A stretch of 64,000 nucleotides of DNA from Cerasicoccus maritimus (GTDB lineage: Bacteria; Verrucomicrobiota; Verrucomicrobiia; Opitutales; Cerasicoccaceae), in NCBI GenBank assembly GCA_031296935.1, contig JAVDPD010000021.1, positions 46,755 through 110,754 on the forward strand. Reading direction: 5' to 3'. The notes below the pieces were generated by a model. It worked only from the letters and a program-made list of their open reading frames with translations. It ran no database searches and had not been told where the DNA came from. Position numbers and translations under genes: made by a program. Of this stretch, positions 29,734-37,871 are shown piece by piece. Each line of letters opens with the position of its first letter. Positions within the stretch are counted from its first letter, which is position 1.

Positions 29734-31122
29734 TTAGTTGAGCGACTTGAGCCGAACCTGCTCCACCCACATGAGGTCGGGGCGACTCGGAGAACCCATG
29801 CCATCCACTTGCACCAGACGCAGAGCAACGATGTCCATCGCGTCGAATTTCAAATCGTTGCTTAACTGTTCGTTGTCCTCAACGGCAACCACCGGCACCC
29901 ACTCTTCCGCCTGATCTGCGGGCATGACTTCGACACGAAATTCACGCGCTTGGTGGTGGACCCCATTGTCAAATGCCCAGTCAACTGAGAACCCATCAGC
30001 AGAGACTGGTCGCGGAAACTGAAACTCCAAAAAGTGCTCTCCGTGCTTTTCCCAAGAAGCCCAGGCGCGGCGACGCCAATCCAGCTGCTCTCGCTCGCTG
30101 ATCCCGTCGACCACCGGCGTCACATCGTAGTCTGGATAAATCGAACTTGGAGCCACCTTCGTTCCCGCTGGAAAGCCGTTCGCTGATTCCGGCAGTTGAT
30201 AGGTCATGCGTTCGGGCGTATTCTGTAGCTCGAGGTACTTACCATCTGGTGTGGGTGAGTAATCGATGTCATAAATGGCATCCAAGTAGATGGTCGACAC
30301 CTCTGGCACGTAACCAAACGTTAACGCACGGTCCATTGCAATGCGGGTATTTTCATGATCAGCAGATTCCGCGTAATCCAGCGCCAGCACTACGATTCCA
30401 TGATTATCCATCGCAGGCTTAAGCACATCACGCCACAGCACAAGACCGTAGTCCCAAGCCGACGGTTTGAGCAGCATGTATTCCTTGGCCGCAAAATCAT
30501 AACTTGCCGTACCGCTCTCAAACATAACGCCGTCAATTGAACCTGCGAGGGCAGGAACCGTATGAAAGCCTCGGTTGATCACAATAATGCTGTCAGGCTG
30601 TTGGGCGCGCAAATCTTGTATGAGCGAGATCATTGCGTCCTTCGACTCCGGGTAAAGCTCGCTGGTGTCCACCGTATCGAGGAAAAAGCCATCAACCCCG
30701 TACTCATCGCGCATGGCGGCAGTTCTCTTCAAGAAATACTCACGCCAAGCCGGTTCACGCGCATCGGCGTAGTAGGAATTCCAGATTTTGTTTTTATCAG
30801 GTGCATCATTGCCGTCACGGTCAAAATAGCTAGAATCCATGCCTCCGGGCCCTTCGCCATCGCCCACGCGTAAAGCATCATCTTCGCCAATGCTGATGTA
30901 GCCAATGACAAGAGCGCCCCCGTCTTGCATTTGAGTAATCGAAACAGGGCTTTGTTGGCTGGTCTCGATAATGACAGCGTCTCGAGAAACGAGCTCCTCG
31001 ACCTTTCCAGGACCATAATAGCACGCATAGGAATCGATCTGCTGGAATCGGCTACGCAAATCAGAGGCAAAGCCAAGGCACGCAACCCAAAGAAAGGCCG
31101 CGAATGGAAATATTAGTCGCAT
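29734..31122 (-). CDS. secreted GH114-like endo-alpha-1,4-polygalactosaminidase
   Basis: A 462-residue exported glycosidase. Signal peptide 1-19 (MRLIFPFAAFLWVACLGFA). The TIM-barrel landmarks of the GH114/TM1410 family are clear: GYISIGED (74-81), EYFLKRTAAMRDEYGVDGFF with the acidic LDTVD (about 147-152), then VINRG and a VLALDYA strand. After about residue 320 comes a galactose-binding/F5-8-type C-terminal beta domain (FLEFQFPRPVSADGFSVDWA ... PDLMWVEQVRLKSL). The founding GH114 enzyme cuts alpha-1,4-galactosamine polymers. The longer frame adds 36 non-signal residues, so I start at 31122. Operon with pilin and transporter. Confidence 0.82.
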   Translation of the reverse strand: MRLIFPFAAFLWVACLGFASDLRSRFQQIDSYACYYGPGKVEELVSRDAVIIETSQQSPVSITQMQDGGALVIGYISIGEDDALRVGDGEGPGGMDSSYFDRDGNDAPDKNKIWNSYYADAREPAWREYFLKRTAAMRDEYGVDGFFLDTVDTSELYPESKDAMISLIQDLRAQQPDSIIVINRGFHTVPALAGSIDGVMFESGTASYDFAAKEYMLLKPSAWDYGLVLWRDVLKPAMDNHGIVVLALDYAESADHENTRIAMDRALTFGYVPEVSTIYLDAIYDIDYSPTPDGKYLELQNTPERMTYQLPESANGFPAGTKVAPSSIYPDYDVTPVVDGISEREQLDWRRRAWASWEKHGEHFLEFQFPRPVSADGFSVDWAFDNGVHHQAREFRVEVMPADQAEEWVPVVAVEDNEQLSNDLKFDAMDIVALRLVQVDGMGSPSRPDLMWVEQVRLKSLN

Positions 31123-31138
31123 ATTATTAGGGGTAAGT

Positions 31139-31780
31139 TTATTTAAAATCTGGCATGTTGCGAATCGGCACAAAGTAAGGCTCCTCTGTGGTAACTTCGG
31201 TGTAATCCAAAGTGTCCACATGGCCATCAAGGAACAGAGCCACTACAAGGTTATTGCCATAGCGGTCTGGGTCAGCCGGATGATCAGGAGCAATGTAGCC
31301 CCAGCAATCGGTCTTAGGCCCATCAGCAAGCACCAGCGTCTTCGAGGGATCGGCAAAAATGAACTGTGACAGCACGTGATCACCTTCACGGGATGTATCG
31401 CCGAGATGCCTCCCCATCACAACATAATTCCAGCCATAGGAAATGGTCTGTGCCAGCGTGTTGTAGTCAGTGTCATTAAACTCTTCATGAGCCGGACTGT
31501 GAAATATCTCTGTATCATCGCCAAGATACGGGAGCAGCAACTGCCACCAATATTGGCCGGTGTTATAGTTGTGCCAGACCGGTATGTTATTGTCGTGTTC
31601 TTGGGCATACATCTGGGTTCCGCCTCCAATGTTACGCACATTGGAGATGCTGTTCGTGAGTAGGCTTTTCTCCCGAACAGCGCCTAACACTGCGATGAGG
31701 ATACTCGCCAGTATGCCGATTACCGCGACACAGACGAGTAACTCCACCAAAGTGAACCCAGATTGCTTACGCCATTCCAT
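31139..31780 (-). CDS. type II pseudopilin-like protein
   Basis: A 213-residue protein with a class III prepilin leader: RKQSGFTLVELLVCVAVIGI, where cleavage would fall after Gly8 and Glu is at +5. After the membrane helix comes a globular domain of the kind found in the large planctomycete/verrucomicrobial pseudopilin family (NVRNIGGGTQMYAQEHDN, SYGWNYVVMG, FLDGHVDTLDY). It lies 16 bases before the GH114-like gene. These proteins are often encoded beside glycan-degradation genes; a role in surface display or secretion is inference. Confidence 0.85.
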   Translation of the reverse strand: MEWRKQSGFTLVELLVCVAVIGILASILIAVLGAVREKSLLTNSISNVRNIGGGTQMYAQEHDNNIPVWHNYNTGQYWWQLLLPYLGDDTEIFHSPAHEEFNDTDYNTLAQTISYGWNYVVMGRHLGDTSREGDHVLSQFIFADPSKTLVLADGPKTDCWGYIAPDHPADPDRYGNNLVVALFLDGHVDTLDYTEVTTEEPYFVPIRNMPDFK

Positions 31781-31802
31781 ATCGTAGCTGCGTAAGCAGA
31801 TA

Positions 31803-32489
31803 CTATGCTAAGTTGCGGCGACGAAGCAAGGTAATCGCGCCAGCCAGTCCGACAAAGATCATTGCGTAATGAGCCGGCTCGGGAACCGAAGCAAAAGTAT
31901 AAACTCCGGCACCGATAAAGTCATCCACCGTGGTCCCATTGCTATACATGGCAATCGCAATGGTGTCATTAGGGAAAATTGTGGCACCGCCTACCGTAAA
32001 GGTGGCAGAGCGACTGATAGATATTTCCTGTTCGCTGACGGTGGTGTTGTAGAGCGCAATTGCAGCGCCTCCATCGGTGATACCATTGCCGGTATTGAAA
32101 TTGCCAGTAGCCTGCTCAAAAGGGAAATCGTTTTGCCAGCCTACTTCCGAACCAACCAAGCCTAAACCATACACATCGTAGCCCGTTGAGGTATTGTTGT
32201 CATTATCTAGCGCAATGAATACTTGGGCATTACTTCCATTTACGCCAACTGGATCATTATAAACCACACGCAGGTAAAGATTGCTATCATCATTGGCCGC
32301 GTACAGCGTGATGAAGTCTACGGGATCACCATCACCAGTAGTGTCAGTGGTCAAGATCGGAACACCGACCCAATCTGAGAAATCCCCGTCGATAGTGATA
32401 TTCGCGTAGGTGCCTGCGACCGCCGATGCGCTAAGCACAAGTGAGCCCAGAACGCCGCAGATTAGTTTCGTAGTATTTGTTGATTTCAT
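31803..32489 (-). CDS. PEP-CTERM protein with CBM9-like domain
   Basis: A 228-residue secreted protein. Signal peptide about 1-25; then ANITIDGDFSDWVGVPI, the typical opening of a family 9-like carbohydrate-binding (DOMON-type) domain, with FIALDNDNNTSTGYDVYGLG inside. The last 25 residues are a PEP-CTERM sorting signal: VPEPAHYAMIFVGLAGAITL followed by LRRR. PEP-CTERM tails are cut by an exosortase and leave the protein on the cell surface or matrix. I infer a surface glycan-binding protein of the locus. Confidence 0.88.
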   Translation of the reverse strand: MKSTNTTKLICGVLGSLVLSASAVAGTYANITIDGDFSDWVGVPILTTDTTGDGDPVDFITLYAANDDSNLYLRVVYNDPVGVNGSNAQVFIALDNDNNTSTGYDVYGLGLVGSEVGWQNDFPFEQATGNFNTGNGITDGGAAIALYNTTVSEQEISISRSATFTVGGATIFPNDTIAIAMYSNGTTVDDFIGAGVYTFASVPEPAHYAMIFVGLAGAITLLRRRNLA

Positions 32490-32537
32490 AGTGATATGGA
32501 TTTGTTGAGTGATATGAGGGTTGAATTTCTGGAAGAA

Positions 32538-33560
32538 CTAAGCGCCAGTAGAAATGCCGACTGACGCGCGCTGCACGTAGTAGCTACCGATGACATGCTT
32601 AGCTAATGCTCGCGGAGATTCGCTCTCTTCATCATCGAGCTGTGAAATAATGCTATCGACTGCAGTCTTCGCGATTTGACTACGTGGAATACCAATTGTG
32701 CTCAGGGAAGGCGTCGTATAGGCGGTAAATGCCAAGTCATCCATTCCAACAATCGAAATGTCGCCAGGAACATTAAGTCCCATGGCATTGGCTTCATTCA
32801 GCGCACCCATTGCCAAAACGTCTGTCGCACAAAGCACTGCCGATGGTCGCTGCGAAGCAACCTGATGAAATGCCTTTTGGCCATCAGAAAAGCTGACCGA
32901 ACCTTCCGCAATTAACTTAGGATCAACAGCCACCTGGCAATCCCCCAGGATTCGTCGGAAGCCGTTAACCTTGGCCGTGATTCCCGTCCCCCCAATGAAT
33001 CCAATTCGCTTGTGCCCCAAACTTGCCAAGTCTCGCACCGCGTCCGCCATTCCACTGAAAATATCCAGTTCGACCACGATCTCTTTCTTAATCGGAGCCC
33101 AAGGACGATTGGTCACGACAACCACCGGACACCCCTGTACGGACTCGATTAAGCGAGCCCCACTGGTGCGACCGTCTACGACGAGGATAATACCATCCAA
33201 ACCGCCACCACCTGTTAGTTGGCGCAACCGCTGATTCTCGCCCTTACCGGTACGGCTAAGCTCAAGGTGCACCGCTTGCCCACGCTTTTCGGCCGCCTTG
33301 GCGATTTCTTGCGCGAGCTCCATGTTGTAATAGTCGAATATCGGGTCTTCCGAAAAGCTGTAATAAAGACCAATCTGATTGGTTCGCTTCGAATTGAGAC
33401 GACTCGCATGGACATTGGGGGAAAACCCGCGAGCACGCGCCTCTTCCAAGACGCGCTCACGCGTCTTATCACTAATTCGCCCACGCCCGGAAAACGCACG
33501 GGAAACCGTCGCCGTTGAGACGCCGATTTGCTTGGAAAATTCTACAATATCAAGTGGCAT
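32538..33560 (-). CDS. LacI-family transcriptional regulator 1
   Basis: A 340-residue regulator. The N-terminal helix-turn-helix and hinge read IGVSTATVSRAFSGRGRIS, then the periplasmic-binding-like sugar sensor (FDYYNMELAQEIAKAAEKRG ... SIVGMDDLAFTAYTTPSLST). An operator-like 18-mer sits two bases upstream of the ATG, implying autoregulation. The second LacI gene of the locus (start 38865) has an identical stretch VSTATVSRAFSGRGRIS, so both should read the same operator. The effector is unknown, presumably a sugar or oligosaccharide from the target polymer. Confidence 0.93.
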   Translation of the reverse strand: MPLDIVEFSKQIGVSTATVSRAFSGRGRISDKTRERVLEEARARGFSPNVHASRLNSKRTNQIGLYYSFSEDPIFDYYNMELAQEIAKAAEKRGQAVHLELSRTGKGENQRLRQLTGGGGLDGIILVVDGRTSGARLIESVQGCPVVVVTNRPWAPIKKEIVVELDIFSGMADAVRDLASLGHKRIGFIGGTGITAKVNGFRRILGDCQVAVDPKLIAEGSVSFSDGQKAFHQVASQRPSAVLCATDVLAMGALNEANAMGLNVPGDISIVGMDDLAFTAYTTPSLSTIGIPRSQIAKTAVDSIISQLDDEESESPRALAKHVIGSYYVQRASVGISTGA

Positions 33561-33561
33561 T

Positions 33562-33579
33562 TGTAATAATGTTTACGCA
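33562..33579. promoter_or_regulatory. LacI-type operator, site A (upstream of regulator 1)
   Basis: TGTAATAATGTTTACGCA. The right half TTTACGCA is exact, the left half degenerate. It lies between the Gfo/Idh gene and the ATG of LacI regulator 1, two bases before that start. Confidence 0.55.
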
Positions 33580-33592
33580 AATTATCTTGAAA

Positions 33593-34720
33593 TCAGCGAC
33601 AGTAGGCCTCTCCGACGGCGACTTGAGCCAATTGGCGAACCTCACAGAATTGTCCAGTCTCGGAGCTCTCTTTCGCCGCCAAACAGGCATAGACACTTTG
33701 CAGTCCTGCCCAGATATTCGAGATGGAAGTCGCCTCACCACGAATGACCTTGAGGAAGTTTTCCGCCAAAACCCCATCGCCACCATGATGATGCAAATCG
33801 CAATCCACGCGTATAGTGTCCTCAAACGGTTTAAAATGATGCACCAGCTTAGCCTGGTTCTCATACCAATCAAAACAGAGAGTTCCCTGATGCCCCGAAA
33901 AAGTCGCGCCGCGCCGTGCCGCGCCACGCTTCGAGTAAAACACCTGCGTGTAGACACCTTGAACACCGTTTTCGAACTCAATGAGCGCACTAGAAGCGTC
34001 CTCATTCATACCAGTTTCGGGTGTTCCAATTTGCTCAAAGAAACCACAATTCGGATCAGGCTCAACATCCGCATATTTTGAGTCGCGATAAACACGCCCA
34101 CAGGACTTCATTGCACCAACGCGAACGATCGGACTACGCATGCAATAGGCCAGATAGTCGAGATCGTGCGTTGCCTTTTGAAGAAATAAACCGCCCGTCA
34201 CCCGGTAGTCGCGGTACCAACTATTAAAATAGACATCACCATAAGGCACATAATTAACAGCCAACACATGCTGAGGAATACCGAGTCCACCTTCATCTAA
34301 GATATGCTTCACTCGTGTACAGAGCGGTGATGCGCGTAGCGGAAAACTTACCACCGCTTCTGTTTCAGTATTCCGAAATGCAGCCTCCAATGCCATCGCA
34401 TCTTCAAGCGTTGTCGCAACGGGCTTTTCTAAAAAAAGCGGCAACCCGGTAGTAGCAACCTCAATTGCATATTTCGCGTGTAAATTGCAGCGCGTTCCAA
34501 CCGCAATCGCATCAACTCCAGTTGATGCAAGCTCCTCAACCGTCCTCGCAAATTTAACGGCCCTAGCCTCTTTCTCAGGAAGAACTTCACGCACCGCTGC
34601 TTCATCGGGGTCGAGCGCAGAGACAATCGTCAGTCCGGGCTCAACTTCACGCATACAGGTATTCACCATATGATTCAGTCGCTTGCCTAGTCCAATTACT
34701 CCAATCTTCATAATCGCCAT
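33593..34720 (-). CDS. Gfo/Idh/MocA-family NAD(P)-dependent protein
   Basis: A 375-residue protein with an N-terminal Rossmann fold (IGVIGLGKR) and the family's EKPVATTLEDAM motif; a later HDLDYLAY supplies the usual catalytic histidine region. There is no signal peptide, so it is cytosolic. The family includes sugar dehydrogenases and the NAD-dependent glycosidases of GH109, which act on alpha-N-acetylgalactosamine. Either activity would fit this locus. I chose the ATG at 34720 because an AGGTG Shine-Dalgarno lies 10 bases ahead; the upstream GTG would sit almost on top of it. First gene of a seven-gene minus-strand run. Confidence 0.85.
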   Translation of the reverse strand: MAIMKIGVIGLGKRLNHMVNTCMREVEPGLTIVSALDPDEAAVREVLPEKEARAVKFARTVEELASTGVDAIAVGTRCNLHAKYAIEVATTGLPLFLEKPVATTLEDAMALEAAFRNTETEAVVSFPLRASPLCTRVKHILDEGGLGIPQHVLAVNYVPYGDVYFNSWYRDYRVTGGLFLQKATHDLDYLAYCMRSPIVRVGAMKSCGRVYRDSKYADVEPDPNCGFFEQIGTPETGMNEDASSALIEFENGVQGVYTQVFYSKRGAARRGATFSGHQGTLCFDWYENQAKLVHHFKPFEDTIRVDCDLHHHGGDGVLAENFLKVIRGEATSISNIWAGLQSVYACLAAKESSETGQFCEVRQLAQVAVGEAYCR

Positions 34721-34753
34721 AAAAATCACTCACCTAGCAATCGTCAAGATTTT

Positions 34754-34771
34754 TGTGTAAATGTTTACGCA
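34754..34771. promoter_or_regulatory. LacI-type operator, site B (divergent promoter)
   Basis: TGTGTAAATGTTTACGCA, 17 of 18 positions fitting TGCGTAAA-NN-TTTACGCA. It lies between the divergent Gfo/Idh gene (start 34720) and the sugar kinase gene (start 34843), so one site can control both arms of the locus. Confidence 0.75.
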
Positions 34772-34842
34772 TTTTCTTGCCAAATAATTCTCCATGCCCT
34801 AAAACCGCCATTATACCCCCGAATCGAAACAAAGAACACTGC

Positions 34843-35979
34843 ATGAATAACCTACCACCAGCGGACCTTTCATCCATCGCAGAGCTATTTAATATGCGGG
34901 CAGACTATGTCGCTTGCACACCATACGGCAGCGGCCATATCAACGACACCTACTGCGCCGAGTATGATCAAGCAGGACACCGGCTACGCTACATCCACCA
35001 GCGCATCAACAAGAGCATCTTTAAGAACCCCGAGGCGTTGATGGAAAACATACAACGCGTCACTGACCACAACCAGTCGACACTGATGCGCGAGGCAAAT
35101 CCTGAGCGCCTTCGCCGCGGCCTAACACTTATTCCCGCACACACGGGCAAGCCCTACGCAATCGACGCCGATGGCGAGTACTGGCGAACCTACCTATTTA
35201 TCGAAAGAGCGCGTACTTACGATAAAATCGAATCCATCGAGCAAGCCAAAGCAGCCGCAGCAGCCTTTGCCCAATTTCAAAAACTCGCCGCCTCACTCCA
35301 AGGAGAGCGACTGCACGAAACCATTCCCGATTTCCACCACACCCCCAAGCGGTATGAGGCACTACTCCTGGCGCTCGAACAGGACAAACACAATCGAGCG
35401 CACATGGTAAAAGCGGAAATCGATTTTCTACACGCACGACAGGACGACTTCGGAATGGTCGTAAAACAAATGTCCGCAGGCAACATACCTGAGCGCGTCA
35501 CCCACAATGACACCAAACTGAACAATGTCATGATTGATGACTTTTCAGGAGAAGGCGTTTGCGTCATCGACTTGGACACCGTGATGCCAGGCTGCGTGCT
35601 TTATGACTTTAGCGACATGGTTCGAACCGCGACGAATTCTGCCCTAGAAGACGAAACCGACCTCAGCAAAGTCTCGATGCAAATGCCCATGTTTGAAGCG
35701 CTCTTGCAAGGCTATCTCGGCGTCGCAGCAGGCTTCCTCAACGACTACGAAAAGGAAGGCCTGGGTCAGAGCGCCAAGCTGATGGCGATGGAATGCGGAA
35801 TTCGCTTCCTTACGGATTACTTACAAGGAGACACTTACTTCAAAATCAAGCACCCGGCACACAACCTTGACCGCTGCCGCACACAATTCGCACTCGTAGA
35901 ATCGATCGAGCAACAACAGTCGGAAATCGACCGACTAATCCAGCGAACATTTATCGAATCTGAATTAAATTACTCGTAA
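34843..35979 (+). CDS. N-acetylhexosamine 1-kinase-like phosphotransferase
   Basis: A 378-residue kinase of the aminoglycoside-phosphotransferase fold, closest in layout to NahK/LnpB, which phosphorylates GlcNAc/GalNAc at C1. Seen: YGSGHINDTY (nucleotide loop), the catalytic HNDTKLNNVM (His221, Asp223) and VIDLDTVMPG with metal ligand Asp243/Asp245, then YDFSDMVRT. The frame extends to 34753, but those codons run through operator B, so I start at 34843. It is followed 25 bases later by a nucleotidyltransferase, the next step of the pathway. Confidence 0.88.
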   Translation: MNNLPPADLSSIAELFNMRADYVACTPYGSGHINDTYCAEYDQAGHRLRYIHQRINKSIFKNPEALMENIQRVTDHNQSTLMREANPERLRRGLTLIPAHTGKPYAIDADGEYWRTYLFIERARTYDKIESIEQAKAAAAAFAQFQKLAASLQGERLHETIPDFHHTPKRYEALLLALEQDKHNRAHMVKAEIDFLHARQDDFGMVVKQMSAGNIPERVTHNDTKLNNVMIDDFSGEGVCVIDLDTVMPGCVLYDFSDMVRTATNSALEDETDLSKVSMQMPMFEALLQGYLGVAAGFLNDYEKEGLGQSAKLMAMECGIRFLTDYLQGDTYFKIKHPAHNLDRCRTQFALVESIEQQQSEIDRLIQRTFIESELNYS

Positions 35980-36004
35980 AACATTAACTTCAAATAATTC
36001 GATC

Positions 36005-36898
36005 ATGACACCTCCCACACTCCTCATTTTGGCTGCCGGCATGGGTAGCCGTTACGGCGGCCTGAAGCAACTTGATGTCATGGGCCCGATGGGCGAGACC
36101 ATGCTCGACTTCGCGGTGCAAGACGCCATCAGCGCTGGCTTCGCTAAAATTGTCTTTGTCATACGTCGCGATTTCGAAGCCGACTTTCACGAACACATCA
36201 GCAGTCGCTACGATGCGCAAATTGACCTACAGTTCGCCTACCAGTCACTTGAAGATTTACCCACCGGCTTCACGCCTCCACCAGGTCGCTCGAAGCCTTG
36301 GGGCACCGCCCAGGCGATTTATGCCGCACGTAACGTAATCGCAGAGCCATTCGCGGTCATCAATGCCGATGATTTCTATGGTAAAGAATCCTACGAAATT
36401 CTCGCCACGCAACTTGCTACAGCAAAGGGATCAGATCTCGCTATTAGCATGGTTGGCTACCAGCTAATCAAAACGCTGTCTCCTCATGGCTCAGTGAATC
36501 GCGGCGTTTGCCAGATCCACGGAGATAAATTGAAATCAGTCGAAGAATACACCAATATTTCCTCCAATGCCGCAGGCGTGATCATCGGAAAAAACCTTCA
36601 GGGCACTCAAGAGGTGCTACGCTCCGAGACCATCGTCTCGATGAATTGCTGGGGATTCACACCCGCGATATTCTCTGCAATCCAATCGCACTTCATAGCA
36701 TTCCTCAAGAAAAGCGGGAGTGAAATGAAATCCGAATGCTACATCCCCACTGTCGTAGATGAGTTGATCCGTAGCGGCGCTGCAGAGTGTCGAATCATGC
36801 AAACTAGCAGCCCATGGTTCGGCGTAACCTATCCAGAAGACAAAGCGCACGTAGTAGCGAGTTTGAAAGAACTATCAGAAAGTGGACAATATGCCTAA
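36005..36898 (+). CDS. sugar-1-phosphate nucleotidyltransferase (RmlA/GalU-like)
   Basis: A 297-residue nucleotidyltransferase. The N-terminal LILAAGMGSRYGGLKQ is the NTP-binding signature, followed by FVIRRDFEADF and the metal-binding VINADDFYG. It probably couples GalNAc-1-P (or Gal-1-P) with UTP. In the bifidobacterial lacto-N-biose route this step uses an unrelated GalT-type enzyme, so this is a different solution to the same step. Overlaps the epimerase start by eight bases. Confidence 0.88.
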   Translation: MTPPTLLILAAGMGSRYGGLKQLDVMGPMGETMLDFAVQDAISAGFAKIVFVIRRDFEADFHEHISSRYDAQIDLQFAYQSLEDLPTGFTPPPGRSKPWGTAQAIYAARNVIAEPFAVINADDFYGKESYEILATQLATAKGSDLAISMVGYQLIKTLSPHGSVNRGVCQIHGDKLKSVEEYTNISSNAAGVIIGKNLQGTQEVLRSETIVSMNCWGFTPAIFSAIQSHFIAFLKKSGSEMKSECYIPTVVDELIRSGAAECRIMQTSSPWFGVTYPEDKAHVVASLKELSESGQYA

Positions 36899-37871
36899 AA
36901 AAACATCATCCTCGCGACGTGTGCTCGTTACGGGCGGCGCTGGTTTTATTGGCTCCCATACAGTGGATCAACTTTTGGCTGAAAACGTCGATGTATTAGT
37001 CGTCGACAACCTTGCCACGGGAAGAATCGAGAATCTCGATGCAGCGTGCACCTCACCCAGCTTCCGGTTTGAACAAATCGATGTTACCCACAGTGGCACG
37101 CTTAGCCGTATCCTAGAAGCCTTTCAGCCACACGCAATCATTCACCTCGCAGCGCTCGTTAGCGTGCAAGAAAGCATCGAAAACCCAGCTTTAAATTTCA
37201 AACGAAATGTCTTGGCGACACAAACGATAATCGATGCTGCGCAACGCGGCATGGTGGAAAATATCGTCTTTGCATCCTCGGCAGCGATCTACGGCGACAA
37301 CCCGGAACTGCCGCTTCAGGAAAGCGCAAAGAAGCAGCCACTCTCGCCCTACGGCGGAGCAAAACTTGCCAGCGAAGCCCTCCTGCTCGCGGCTGCAAAC
37401 ACCTATAAGTTAAAAGTCACCGCGAACCGCTACTTCAATGTCTACGGCCCACGCCAAGATCCAAAGTCACCGTATTCTGGCGTCATGTCGATCTTTCTCG
37501 ATCGATTCGCCCAAGGCGTTGCGCCGATTGTATTTGGTGACGGCCAGCAAACACGTGACTTCATCAACGTTCAAGATGTCGCGCGCATGAATGTGCTCGC
37601 TACCAAATCCAACCAATCTGGTTTTAATGCAGTCAATGTCTGCACTGGCAAGTCCACCAGCCTACTAGACATCCTCGACGAGCTCCGTCTGCACTTTCCA
37701 GATGCGCCGGAGACTGTCTTTAAAGAAGCACGCACGGGCGACATAATTCACTCATTGGGTTGCCCCAATAGCGCGCGTGAACTACTGGACTTCACTGCTT
37801 CAATTTCCCTGCGTGAGGGACTGGCTCAGTATCTGCAAAGCACGACCAGATCTAGCGCTCTACTGCGGTAA
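36891..37871 (+). CDS. NAD-dependent UDP-hexose 4-epimerase-like protein
   Basis: A 326-residue extended short-chain dehydrogenase: TGGAGFIG (14-21), ASSAAIYGDNP and catalytic Tyr154-X3-Lys158 in YGGAKLASE, then NRYFNVYGPRQDP. It would interconvert UDP-GalNAc/UDP-GlcNAc (or UDP-Gal/UDP-Glc), feeding the released sugar into cell-wall precursors. The ATG at 36891 overlaps the nucleotidyltransferase stop; a GTG nine bases upstream is less likely. Third gene of the kinase operon; its end runs 20 bases into the convergent LacI gene. Confidence 0.9.
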   Translation: MPKKTSSSRRVLVTGGAGFIGSHTVDQLLAENVDVLVVDNLATGRIENLDAACTSPSFRFEQIDVTHSGTLSRILEAFQPHAIIHLAALVSVQESIENPALNFKRNVLATQTIIDAAQRGMVENIVFASSAAIYGDNPELPLQESAKKQPLSPYGGAKLASEALLLAAANTYKLKVTANRYFNVYGPRQDPKSPYSGVMSIFLDRFAQGVAPIVFGDGQQTRDFINVQDVARMNVLATKSNQSGFNAVNVCTGKSTSLLDILDELRLHFPDAPETVFKEARTGDIIHSLGCPNSARELLDFTASISLREGLAQYLQSTTRSSALLR

